64,000 nt of DNA, from the NCBI RefSeq assembly GCF_000801105.2, contig NC_079515.1, positions 5,394,001 through 5,458,000 on the forward strand, written 5' to 3'. Origin of the DNA: Raphanus sativus. Taxonomy: Eukaryota > Streptophyta > Magnoliopsida > Brassicales > Brassicaceae. The position numbers and the translations under genes were made by a program. Positions 1-11,041 of the stretch are shown here, one piece after another (the stretch's first letter is position 1; each line of letters begins with the position of its first letter). The notes under the pieces were generated by a model that made no database searches, had not been told where the DNA came from, and saw only the letters and a list, made by a program, of their open reading frames with translations.

Positions 1-362
1 AAATAAATATTTATAACGGACATGTATGGTAAAACAGAAAACAACATAATGCCTTCAGCTTCTAAATGTAACTCTGCCACTCATAAGGTGGCCCTGTAGA
101 TGCTTTTCTTATATTTTGCAGGAAATTTTCTAGCTGTAGCGCATTTATTTTGGGAGCGTGTACTGTTAAACTCTGCCAATGATACAGTCGATTAAAAGGG
201 GACACAATGATGGTCTATATAAGATACTATTCTAGCGTCCGTGAATTGACTTAACAGCATCACAGTTCACTTCACAACTTTTATCACTGTAACCAACTTC
301 TTAGAGCCAATGCACAATTTGCCATGGACGGTAATTATGTAACAGAATATACAATGCATGAC
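1..362 (-). other. Probable intron 4 of the CIP7-like gene, or truncated end
   Basis: Directly after the exon-4 donor (GT at 361-362 on the minus strand) I find no continuation of the family sequence and no convincing acceptor followed by a family-like reading frame. At 362 bp or more this would be longer than the other three introns of the gene (80-110 bp). Confidence 0.4.
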
Positions 363-1018
<656 letters not shown>

Positions 1019-1552
1019 TTTCTCCAATTTTCACCAAAAGATGAGATCTTTAAATCCAAAAAGAGGAACTTTGAAGTGAAGTTCGTTACTCCCGGATCAG
1101 CCTTTACCTGTGGAAACAAAAAATGAGAGATCTTTGGGGGTCTCTTTCCGATTCAAATTCGAATAGTCACTATCTAATAATGGCGGCGATTGCTTTTTTT
1201 TTTTTTTTAAATCTGCTCTTCACTGCCCCCAAACTCTTTTAACAAATGGTGGTGGCTACTACTAAAGCAATTACTGTCTCCCCTGAACAACTACTTTTAG
1301 AGAGAGAGAGAGAAGACGTTGTTCAGACAGAAATCACCATTTTTGTTTGTAGCCTATACCGTGAGAACAAACAAAATAAAAGAGAAGTGTAATAATTTGT
1401 AGAGCGTGAATTTTCAAAATTTTAAATTAAAAATATCAATTAAAAGAAAGTCGGCAGTATAATGCGAAATCCGGATTCTCCATTTTACCCTTCCTTCCAA
1501 TATTATTTAAATTCTTTTACATGATTTTTAAGGCTTTCAAAAAGGAAAAAAA

Positions 1553-2606
1553 AACTGCTTAGCTCGCATATCGAGTTCGTACTACCCTAAACTCTCCCTA
1601 GTCTCCAAGACCTTTCGCTCTCTCATCGTATCCATTGAGCTCACCCACGCACGGTTTCACCACAAAACACATGAACCGCACTTTTATATATGTTTACAGC
1701 TTCCCGACAGTCCTCATCCCTTGTGGTTCACCCTCCGGGTACAGCCTGATCAAATCGAGAAGAAGAAAAAGAAAAAAAAAGAAGAAGAAAGTTAGATTGG
1801 TGCAAGTGCCTGTGCCGTCATCTTCCTATGCTCCTCAAGAACCATGGTTCGTTCGCAGGGTTGGTTCAGATACCTACGCGTTCAGACAAAGTTATCCTTC
1901 GTCCCAAGTCATGTTAGTCCGCAACATTGAGCAGTTTTTATGGAGCAAGGCCCCCAGCATGACCGTAGCTCGAGTGAATCCATCTGCCTGCGTATTCCGC
2001 GGGAAGATATACGTGTTGGGAGGTTGCGACAAGGAGGCCGCCGCGAAAGGCTCCTGGGGTGAGGTTTTCGATACAAAGACTCGAACGTGGGAGTCTTTAC
2101 CTGACCCTGGAGACCAGCTCCGGTTCTCTCTGGTGATTAGAAAAACAGAGATTATTGGAGGGAAGCTTTGCGTCAGGAGTAACGATAAGGAACGGGACTC
2201 TGTCTATGATCCGGAAACGCGTAAGGGGTACGCTACAGGAAAACTGATCGAGGGTGACAGTAGGTGTACGGTAGGTGATTTGTTTTACTCTTGTCGTAGG
2301 GAAAGTTGCATGTGGTATGACAAAGAGTGTGGCGACTGGAAACAGGTCAAGGGATTGTTGTCACTCGCTAGGACTTGTCGTCGTGGTTTGATTCAAACGG
2401 TTCAGTACTGTGGGAAACTTTTAATCTTGTGGGACAAGCTTGCGAACCGTCGTAGTAACTGTGAAGAAAAGGTTATTTGTTGTGCCTTGGTGGCGCTTGA
2501 GAAGCGCCAAGATGGTCAAGTTTGGGGAAAGGTTGAATGGTCTAATGAAGTGCTTACGGTTCCTAGTTCATACATTTTCTTGCGTTCTTGCGTTGTACGC
2601 CATTGA
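1553..2606 (+). pseudogene. F-box/kelch-repeat gene, broken
   Basis: The first part (1553-1795) reads [19 protein letters not shown], the C-terminal half of a plant F-box, followed by the linker of the Brassicaceae F-box/kelch family ([33 protein letters not shown]). That frame closes at the TAG at 1793-1795. The kelch part continues one frame over from about 1791 to the stop at 2606: VPVPSSSYAPQ, ARVNPSACVFRGKIYVLGGC, GEVFDTKTRTWESLPDPG, and a family-like C-terminus. The switch falls in the A/G-only tract at 1757-1790 and fits one extra base. Upstream, the frame is closed by a TAA at 1529-1531, with no start codon and no first half of the F-box. Intact members are SCF-ubiquitin-ligase substrate adaptors. 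The missing 5' end makes this a pseudogene even if the indel is an assembly error. It is not in the recalled Arabidopsis gene order, so it was probably inserted. Confidence 0.85.
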
Positions 2607-2947
2607 TCTATTTTTATATTATCGAAAATGGCTTTTAGATTTTTTTTCTTTTGGTTATATAAAATTTTTTGGTGACTTTCTTTGCTCAGCCTTTATTAAT
2701 CAAGTTTGCAACTTGTTTAAAAAAAAGGAAAAAAATTTAAAGTTTCTTCATAAATCAGAGTTAACTTTAATTTTTTGCATTGTTATTAGAAGCATATAAT
2801 TTTTTATAAATAAAGAGGTAAGTAAATGAGGGGTACGTTGGTATTTTACCTTTTAGATCCAACCAAATTTAACATCGCCAGTTAAACAACACAATGATTG
2901 AGTTTTTAAAGAGTTAAAAATATTGACAGAAAAAGAGTTAAAAATAT

Positions 2948-3418
2948 GGGGAATTTTCAAAAATACCACTTTCAAGGTACCATTATTCATATTTACCACC
3001 ACTAAAAATACATTTTCAAAAATACCTTATTTATTAAAATGTTAAAAACTCTTATATCTTTGTTTTTATATGCTTTTCAAAATTCTAATCTCAAATTCTA
3101 AATCCTAAACCTCCAATTCTAAACCCTAAACCCAAAATCTTCAACTCTAAACCCTAAACCCTAAACTATATATCCTAAATTCAATATCCTAAACCCTAAA
3201 CCCTAAAGTCTAAACTATAAATCCCAAAATCTTCAACTCTAAACCCTAAATCCTCAACTCTAAACCCTAAACTATACACCTTAAACCCTAAAACATCAAA
3301 TCTAAACCCTAAATCCTAAACCTTCAGATCTAAACTCTTCATTAAAAAATAGTGGTAAAAGTGGTTAGTGTAAACATGAAAAATAGTACTATGAAAATGG
3401 TATTTTTGGCAATTTCTC
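2948..3418. mobile_element. Non-autonomous Mutator-like element with telomere-like interior
   Basis: The 471 bp element is flanked by a perfect 9-bp duplication TAAAAATAT (2939-2947 and 3419-3427), the length expected for Mutator-superfamily insertion. The ends are inverted repeats of about 55 bp: left GGGGAATTTTCAAAAATACC, right (reverse complement) GAGAAATTGCCAAAAATACC, with similarity continuing to about 3003 and 3360. Between them lie some 250 bp of variants of CCCTAAA, the plant telomere unit, mixed with cctaaatt and caactct steps. There is no coding capacity. Its terminal repeat resembles that of the element at 48841-49861. Confidence 0.8.
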
Positions 3419-3427
3419 TAAAAATAT

Positions 3428-4687
3428 ATCTGTGTGTGTATACAAATACTGAAATCCGTATTATATATTTTTTTAATACTAATTAGATGTTGACAAAGAT
3501 TAAATACTAAAGTACTTGTTCTACTCTGCTCAGAACTAGTAATATTTTAACACCAACCATTTTAATTCCAACTTTTGGAGACACTATAAACAAATTGATG
3601 GACCCCATGAAAAAAGCTGGAAATATCTAATTATTTCAGGATATCAATTTTTAATTCTTTTAACTTTAATTTAAAATGAAAATTGGTCTTAACTCCTAAC
3701 CAAGTACATCCTACTTAAAATCCTACCGAATTCTTCATAAATTCCTTCTTCTTTTTTCTCTCTTGTATATGTTAATTGTTAACTACTTGGATCGACTAGG
3801 AATCATAGAGTCCAAATGATATTTTTTTAAAAAATCATTACTAGACCAATTCTTATACAAATCCTACCGAATTCTTACACAAAGTTCACTATTCAACAGT
3901 GAACTTTGTAAGTGTACCTATGGATCTTTTGAGTGAACTTTGAAATGGCAAATTCTATTGCAGAAAACGTATTAATTTTCAGTCACTTCCTACATTTGGG
4001 GACTGTATTTTACGACCAAGAATTTTCGTTTCTCAGCAAATTTTCATTATTGTATAATTTGTATTCTTCACAAGGACGTAATTAACACAAGTTTGAATGA
4101 TTTTTACGGTGGGACTGGGATTCTGGGAAGATAGTATTTTCTTCAAATATCGTCATTTAATTATCCATACATACCTATTAAATCGATCAGAAATCAAACT
4201 AAGAAAAAGAAAAAGAAAAACATGAAGAGTTTAATTATATTAGTGCACATGATTAGTCTATGAGAAACCTCCATGTGGGGTTGACATTCCAAGTGATTCC
4301 CAAGTTCTTAACAACATTATTTACACGGACACTTACTTCAAAGTAGTAAAATGTATAAAATAAAAACAATGTTACATGTTTAGTTGAATTTTTCATCTTT
4401 GTATAGTTGATTTTTTCCTAACGAAACACAAACATAAATTCTAAAAATTGATCAGTAGACTACTATTTACATGAACCCGTTATACGTTTTGTACACTTCG
4501 TATATATACAGATAAAGTCGTTAGATCGGGTGTTTTTTTCACGTACATGTGTTTCCCCCTAATCCATTTCAACGGTCCAATGCATTTAGCACAACCCTGC
4601 AATATTACAGACGTTGTAAAGGATACATGTATAGTATATAGTGCCTTTGTAACATTTAAACTAATAATTTAGCAAAAAAAAAAACAT
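3428..4687. other. Intergenic, AT-rich, with one strong hairpin
   Basis: No gene is recognised. A hairpin at 3879-3909 has perfect 12-bp arms (ACAAAGTTCACT / AGTGAACTTTGT) around a 7-base loop. The pairing resumes outside after a 2-base bulge. The phrase ATCCTACCGAATTCTT occurs twice (about 3720 and 3862), which suggests a decayed MITE. No target duplication was found. Confidence 0.4.
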
Positions 4688-5137
4688 TTAAACTAATAAA
4701 AAAAGAGGATCATATGAGAATGAAAAGATATGGATCTCAAACCAATCGCAAGCATTGAGACTCGTGGCATGTGTCTCATTTGGTGTTCCAGCTGCATCAT
4801 ATAATTATGACAATCATTAATGTACAAATCAAATTGATTTCGAAGCTTGTGTGTGACCATGTGCACAAACATTACATCCCCTCATGTCTTTTGCAAACTT
4901 AAGGGTTTTGATTGCTCATAATGCAACCATAGAAGTTAACTTACGAGTCAAAGGAGATTCGGGGATGCTTGATCCGACAGGAGAATCCGGGACACGACCT
5001 GGATCCACCCTCAACTTGATCTGGTGACCATTACTTGTGACACTTCCGCCGGAAATGTGAGTTCTCAACTTCCTAAGACCATTCTCTGGGGCAGGACCGG
5101 CCACAGTTTCATCCCAGAGCTTGTGTAAAAATCCCAT
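4688..5137 (-). CDS. Dormancy/auxin-repressed family protein (DRM1/ARP-like), 98 aa
   Basis: Exon 1 is 4945-5137 and exon 2 is 4688-4791, joined by a GTAAGT...GCAG intron of 153 bp. The start MGFLHKLWDETVAGPAPENG is the signature N-terminus of the auxin_repressed (DRM1/ARP) family. VPDSPVGSSIPESPLTPGTP, restored only by this splice, is its proline/threonine-rich middle. The ATG at 5137 is preferred over an in-frame ATG at 5158 because family members begin at MGF/MVL. Family transcripts mark dormancy and sugar or auxin status; the molecular function is not established. The last 30 or so residues (NETHATSLNACDWFEI onward) lack the usual ...SPTVYDW tail, so the gene may be diverged, truncated or spliced differently at the 3' end. 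The closest recalled Arabidopsis relative is At1g54070, which would be out of order in this block. Confidence 0.75.
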
Positions 5138-5246
5138 AACTCCAATCAATTTTTTCAAAAGGGTTTTTGTTTTTGTGTTCTCTCTAAAGGGTTTTGTTAA
5201 TTATCTCTCTAGCGTTTTTCTTTATTAGAGGATAATAGTGGGTTTA

Positions 5247-5254
5247 TTTATATA
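5247..5254 (-). promoter_or_regulatory. TATA box of the DRM1/ARP-like gene
   Basis: TATATAAA on the minus strand, about 110 bp upstream of the ATG at 5137. It is followed by a pyrimidine-rich leader, as expected for a stress- or dormancy-regulated TATA promoter. Confidence 0.55.
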
Positions 5255-5659
5255 AAGATCGGAAAGAGAAGCCTTGAATATATTTGGTTAGACTAATAAT
5301 ATAGATTTGACCTTAAATTAAAACTTCCAAATTAAAGAGATTTAATCAAGGATGATGATATTCTTAAACAAAGGTGATAAATCTAGCCGATAAGAAGAAG
5401 ATCAGTTTTTTAGTCAAAAAAAAAGAAGAAGAAGATCAGTTTAGACAATGAAATTTATAGGATGTGACACGTCTGACTGCTCATCCAAAAGAAACATCAA
5501 CCAGTTTATAGAATGTGAGTCATGTGACACGTTTGACAGAAAAATCTAACCAGTTAAATAAACTCGATTAATCTAAGCAGAAAAAAATCCAAAGAAGATG
5601 ACTAAGAAGCCATGATTCTTTACTCGAATTACAAAGCCCTTAAAATTTTCATAAAGCTC

Positions 5660-6838
5660 TTAAAGAAGCTTCAGATTCTCAACATAGTTGATATAGATGT
5701 CAAATCTCTTACCCCGAGACGCTTCCATTCCTTGGATTCCAACCTTTGTTAGTGTATTTTTCTCCACATTAAAGTAGATGACATAGGAAAGCGAGTTTTG
5801 GAGAAAAGGCGCCAAGACAATTTCATTTGTACCAACTATTATTCCAGCAATCCCCATAGTTTCCGTAACTACATCCTTCCACAAAGGAGGTAACACATAT
5901 AAATGCTTGCACCATTCAGCGCCGTCTCGTAGAACCCACAGCTCAAAACTTTTACTTGCTCGACTAATATTATCACCTGGAGCATCTCCAGACATAAGCA
6001 AACCCAGTTTCCCATTGTAATCAACCAGAACTGTCGAACCGTGCATGACTCTACCGAAGTTCACAAAGCTGAACTTCTCAACATTCATATCAAAACAAGC
6101 TACCATGGAAGTCACTGAAGAGGTGTTGGCTCCAGCTGCGTAGTAAAGAACACCACTGATGGATATCCACTTACCTGAAGAACTATGTGGTGTGGAACAA
6201 TGGACTGACCTCCACGACAGTTTCTTGTTGGTTCCTAACGTCAGAACTTGGTGGTTCGCAGAGACCCGGGAGCTTTCCATTGACAACACCTTGAACTCTT
6301 TGGAAACGGGGTCGTATCCGAGATAGCTTACCACTATTCCGAGGAACCTTTTACTACTCAACTTCAACCGTGGTAAGGTCAGAGACTGTCTCGTGATGGG
6401 GTTATATATCACTGGATCTATCCTCCCCTTCCAGACTGGGTTAAATCCATAACACAAGAAGCCGTTCGTGCAACCGAGTAACATGTGGGAACTTCGGAAA
6501 CGTGCGAGATGATTGGCTGTTACAGTATAAGACGACGACGAGTTCTCTTCTTTTTGAGGATGAGGTGATGATGATGACGAGAAGGAGATATGGTTACTGT
6601 AGTGATCTTGGCATACGAAGAGAAACTGAGGACGAGTAGAAGATTTGGTCAAGAAGGAGTCTGTGAAGTCTTGGCTTCGAAGCATGGAGGACCAGGACTT
6701 GCATGCGCAACGACATCTGGCTATGGCCTTCGCCGACAGCCTCGTGAATATCTCCATAGCGAGGTCATCAGGGACCGGTAATGAGTTTCGATGAGTTGAC
6801 TTCCTCGATCGTGTGGTAGGAGGGCCTCGTGATGTCAT
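5660..6838 (-). CDS. F-box protein with F-box-associated (type 3) domain, 392 aa
   Basis: A single open exon. The F-box lies at residues 20-60 (LPVPDDLAMEIFTRLSAKAI, then RCRCACKSWSSMLRS). The F-box-associated region follows, with LLGCTNGFLCYGF (about 120-132), YNPITRQSLTLPRL (145-158), LGYDPVSKEFKVL, and a C-terminal beta-propeller-like part ending YINYVENLKLL. Length and single-exon structure match the very large crucifer FBA_3 family. Such proteins bind SKP1 through the F-box and present substrates to an SCF ubiquitin ligase. The substrate here is unknown. There are no frameshifts or internal stops. Large families of this kind turn over quickly, so orthology cannot be assigned by eye. The leader region contains an unusual hairpin (6915-6974). 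Confidence 0.85.
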   Translation of the reverse strand: MTSRGPPTTRSRKSTHRNSLPVPDDLAMEIFTRLSAKAIARCRCACKSWSSMLRSQDFTDSFLTKSSTRPQFLFVCQDHYSNHISFSSSSSPHPQKEENSSSSYTVTANHLARFRSSHMLLGCTNGFLCYGFNPVWKGRIDPVIYNPITRQSLTLPRLKLSSKRFLGIVVSYLGYDPVSKEFKVLSMESSRVSANHQVLTLGTNKKLSWRSVHCSTPHSSSGKWISISGVLYYAAGANTSSVTSMVACFDMNVEKFSFVNFGRVMHGSTVLVDYNGKLGLLMSGDAPGDNISRASKSFELWVLRDGAEWCKHLYVLPPLWKDVVTETMGIAGIIVGTNEIVLAPFLQNSLSYVIYFNVEKNTLTKVGIQGMEASRGKRFDIYINYVENLKLL

Positions 6839-6914
6839 GGCTGAGTTGAGTTCGTATCGTTTTAAGAAAGACGGAAGAATAGTTACGGAGAAGGAAATAA
6901 AGGAAGATAGTACT

Positions 6915-6974
6915 GTTAATTAGGTTAAAGTAAAGATGGATTTACTTTAACCTAATTAACAGGATGGATCCATC
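6915..6974. repeat. Perfect 20-bp inverted repeat with competing hairpin upstream of the F-box gene
   Basis: The arms are 6915-6934 (GTTAATTAGGTTAAAGTAAA) and its exact reverse complement at 6941-6960, around the loop GATGGA. Immediately downstream, GGATCCATCTTTACT (6966-6980) can pair instead with AGTAAAGATGGAT in the loop side of the first arm, so two hairpins exclude each other. It starts 77 bp upstream of the F-box ATG and so lies in the promoter or 5' UTR. Confidence 0.75.
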
Positions 6975-7144
6975 TTTACTTAGGTTAACCCTTATTATTA
7001 CAACATAACCCATATAGTTTGACTTATTACATCAATACCAAAAAATCTCTTTCTCTTGCGTTGAATCTGCAAGTACCAAGAAAAATATCATATACCAAAT
7101 AGGCCCTAATACCAAACATATCCTAACATCAAGTACAAAAACTA

Positions 7145-7315
7145 AGGGTGGGCAAAAAAAACCAAACCGAACCGAACCAAATCGACCCAACCGAACCCAA
7201 ATCGATTCAAACCAAACTAAATTATATGTCTAAACCATTTGGTTCGAGATTTTATCAACTCGAATAATTCGGTTTGGTTTAATTTTAAACCGGACCAAAC
7301 CGAAATATTTTTAAT
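7145..7315. repeat. CCGAACC/GGTTTGG-rich dispersed repeat
   Basis: Clustered AACCGAACC, AAACCAAAC and CGGTTTGGTTT phrases, in partly inverted order. Similar wording recurs at about 19310-20040 and 22600-22980 in this window, so it belongs to a dispersed family. No ends could be set. Confidence 0.5.
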
Positions 7316-7401
7316 TAGATTAATTAAATCTATTAATAATATTGACATTTAATATATTTAGCAATTTAACCTAAACAACTAAACATAATTTTATATATAC
7401 A

Positions 7402-7430
7402 CTAGATATGGATCCGTGTGCTGCACAGAT
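7402..7430 (-). mobile_element. Degenerate Helitron 3' terminus
   Basis: On the minus strand the sequence reads CTGTGCAGCACACGG, a short hairpin, then a spacer and CTAG followed by T. That is the layout of a Helitron 3' end. The stem is imperfect. The 5' end would lie to the right; a TCTCTATGG start near 9781 is possible but lacks the expected flanking A. Confidence 0.4.
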
Positions 7431-7974
7431 TTTGATTAACATTTTAATTTTATGAATAGCATAATAATGAGAAACTTTTTTACTAAAATTGTATGATTTT
7501 TGCATATATTGTGTGAAAAATATCTAATGAAAAAAGAATTCGTTTTCATATAAGTTTTGGTTCTTACTTATATTTCAATAATGATGGCACATAAGCGAGT
7601 TATTCACAACTCCATATATAGGACTAGAGAAAAAAATTCATATGCGAAAATTCATACGAAATTCAACCTAAAAATATGAATAAGAGTGAAATCTAAAGAA
7701 TTTAAAAGTTGAATAAAGCTAATTGAGTCGATGACAACTTCATACACTTTATAAGCTCTTAGTTTAATGTTTGTATTAACTTTTTTTTTCTACAACATGT
7801 TTGTACTAACTTGATATGTTATTTTTGTTGTTTAAACACATTCCATGGTAATTTAGTAATGTTTGTGTTGTCGTTGTAGGGTCTCAGAATTTTTTTTGTG
7901 CACTTGTTATCATTTATATATTTTGGTTTTCATGGTTTATTCTTCTTTAAAATATTCATCTTTAAAATATCTCC

Positions 7975-8269
7975 AATCTAATTCTATATATTTCTCTACA
8001 CTTTTTTCATAAAATAGATAAATTATATTATAGATGTGAGTTTCTCCAATGTATGACTCTATTATACATTTTTATATTTTAAGGAAAAATGTAATGAATG
8101 ATTCTCATCTTTATATATATAAATAAAGATAAGTATATTTCTATATTTAACTCTAACAATAAAAGAACTCTATTACATAATCATATGTTGGAGAAAATTC
8201 TCATCTATAATATATATTTTTATTTTAGAAAAATATAGAAATGGATATACATGTGAATTAGAGATATTT
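7975..8269. mobile_element. Harbinger/Tourist-like MITE, 295 bp
   Basis: The ends AAATATCTCCAAT and (reverse complement) AAATATCTCTAAT are inverted repeats, flanked by the 3-bp duplication TTA (7972-7974 and 8270-8272). AT-rich and non-coding. The ATCTCCAAT terminal wording recurs in the elements at 20737, 21860 and 44875. Confidence 0.6.
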
Positions 8270-11041
8270 TTAGTTGTTTAACCAATAAAAAAAATCATGG
8301 ATCAACATTTTTATCATGCAATTAGAGGTAACTAAACTATTAATATTTTATGCAGTTTGATACTTATTCGTTTCTTGTAGCCACAAAAATATATATGTAT
8401 GATAAAGACCATGTTTCTCAATTGTGTGGATAAATGTCTATGGAAATAATTGGTTCTACATTTTAATAGACATGAAATAGACACAATCATTAATAAGTTT
8501 TTGTGATTTAATTTATGTTAGAAGATATTCAATATTATTAGATATAGTCTTGTTTTTTCTTTCTTTAAAAAAAAATAATTATTCAGTTTTTCTTACTTTA
8601 GATATGCAGTTATAGTAATAAAATTTTCTAGAAAATAAATATGCATGTAGCCCTAAATTATAATTTTATTTATAAAACAAATTAATTACATATATAATAT
8701 TTCTAATAAAAGAAAACAAAATTACATATTTATCTTTACATCAAATAAGAGAAAATTCATTCCTATTTGTTCTTTTTTTTTCAGATTACTTTCTCTTCAC
8801 TTCTCAATAACAATAAATATTTTTTAAACCGTTTCATCTTTAAATAATTTTCCGAATTCACTATTTTATGATGATATATTTCCATTATAACAACTTAACT
8901 AAAAACGAATTATCAAAAACATAGTAAAAAATGTAATAAAGTGATTCATAAAACTTGATTTTTTTACCAAACACATATAAAAAACAGTTATGGAAATAAT
9001 ATAATAATATATTTTAGTGACTAAGCACCAAAAATTATATTCCTATGACCAAACACATTTAATAAAAAACATGACAATATCCTATTTTTATGATTATTCA
9101 TTGAAGAATGTGATAACTGTAAAACACTACTAAAACAATTATAATACGAAGAATAGTAGTAACAAAAAATTGAATTTATATTAATCGAATGAAAAAGACA
9201 TCTAATACTGTATGTACGTATTATTATATATTTTAGTATATAAAGATTACTTACTTTAGTAGTTGCTCCAATTAGTTTTGGATTATCTAAATCAAATATA
9301 AAAAATGGAAAATCATTTCAATCATATATTACTAATTCAATTTTGAAACTAAAGAAATTGATTTAGTTTTTAAATTTAATAGTAGATCAATACATATTTA
9401 TATATTTATTTCCTTGTAATTATATATTAGTGTCTAACTTATAAATTAATATAAATATAGATAAACATAATATCAAAAATATGACAATTTTTTTTAATGT
9501 TGGTTAGTTATGTTTATACAAACTATAAAAAACAATACATAAATGTAGTTACAACTAACAATTCTACATAATTTATGAGGATAATGTTTTGATTACACTA
9601 CTATGAGTTTTTTTATAAGATCCACACCAGATGGAGTATTATTTGAAAAATGCTGAAAATTTCCTATAATGTTTTTCTAAAATAAACTAATAATTCACCT
9701 TCTATTAAATTTGAAACCATACCACATTTTGTAAAAACATTAATCTTAGTCACATATATACCAATGGGACTTCCATAGAGAATTAGTTAATTATAGAAAA
9801 AATAAGAAGATTATTTTTACAACTCTTTTTTGTTTAGAATTCTTTCTTTTTAAAATATTTTAATTTATCATTAAACAGTTTGTTGTATTTTTAGAATTTT
9901 AGAATTTGTTTTTTAAATATTATTAAACTACTATTTTGTTTTATAATTCTCTTTATTCATGATTTAAAAAAATTGGAAATTTTTGAAAAAGAAAAGTATT
10001 TTCATATAGCTTTTACAATTTTCATTTTTGATGTAAAAAAGAAAATTACTATTAATTTACTATTTATATGGAAATTTTTTTATTTACAATACTTTGTTTC
10101 TCAAAAAAGAAAAATTTCTATTAAATAATTATTTATATGGAATTTTTTATTTAACACATGTCATAATCTTAAATATAAAATTATCATATGTCACAATCAT
10201 GTTAGTTATTAACTTTGAAAAATCAAGCTTTATATAATAAAATTTTATTTTTACAATGAATATAATAAACACAACTAAAAATAAAATAAAAAAATATGAA
10301 ATCTCATACATTAACATCGAAACCAAAACTTCATGGTATCTACCTTTTTCATAACTTTTTGAAAATCCGGTCTATCGTCAAGAAGCTTGTAAGATTATTC
10401 TCTCACATAATGTTCTAAATTCCTTTTTAAAACATTTTGAATTGATTGATTCTGATTCTGTAACTTTGACATGAACAATAGTAGCAAGAAAAAACAATTA
10501 ACTATTCAGAATCTAGGGACATGTATTAGTCGCATCATAAAGCTCTTGACTTCACACATCTCAATGGTCTTAGAGCATTTGCATCACTAAATTTTAACAA
10601 AATTCACACATTTTTTAATAAAGAAAAACATTAAAATAATCTAATTTTGTTGAACCTGCATGCAGCGAGTTCTCTCCAATAAACCCATTTTATCACTATT
10701 TCGCAGGTTCCACGACACGACGATCGACAATTGATTCGATTATTAAACTCTTTTCTTTTTAAAGGCAAATAGAAAAAGAAAATAATAAAAAATACTTTTG
10801 TGAACATCCATAAAGTTCACCGATGCTGATGACCTTAACGACTCTTGCGTAGTTGACAACAATGCAATCACAATGTAGAGAGAACAAAAGAGGTGGGTAT
10901 AGTTTACAAACACGACAAGGCTTTGAGTTTGTTGTTTTGCATCGCCATTGATAAGACCAGAACCTGTCCTCTTCTGGGGTGTGACTAGTCTCGACAAAAT
11001 GCGGAGATGAGTTAACAGAAACATGGGACTCTCTGAAGAGT
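8270..11041. other. AT-rich intergenic sequence
   Basis: No coding region, RNA gene or bounded element was recognised. Long A/T stretches dominate, and the right end should include the 3' UTR of the DnaJ gene. A GC-richer patch at 10660-10740 has no recognisable product. Confidence 0.5.

Noticed and set aside
3100..3330. CCCTAAA repeats as a true telomere or chromosome-end fusion
   Set aside because: Units are degenerate, the tract is short, and it is enclosed by a transposon's inverted repeats and a 9-bp target duplication.
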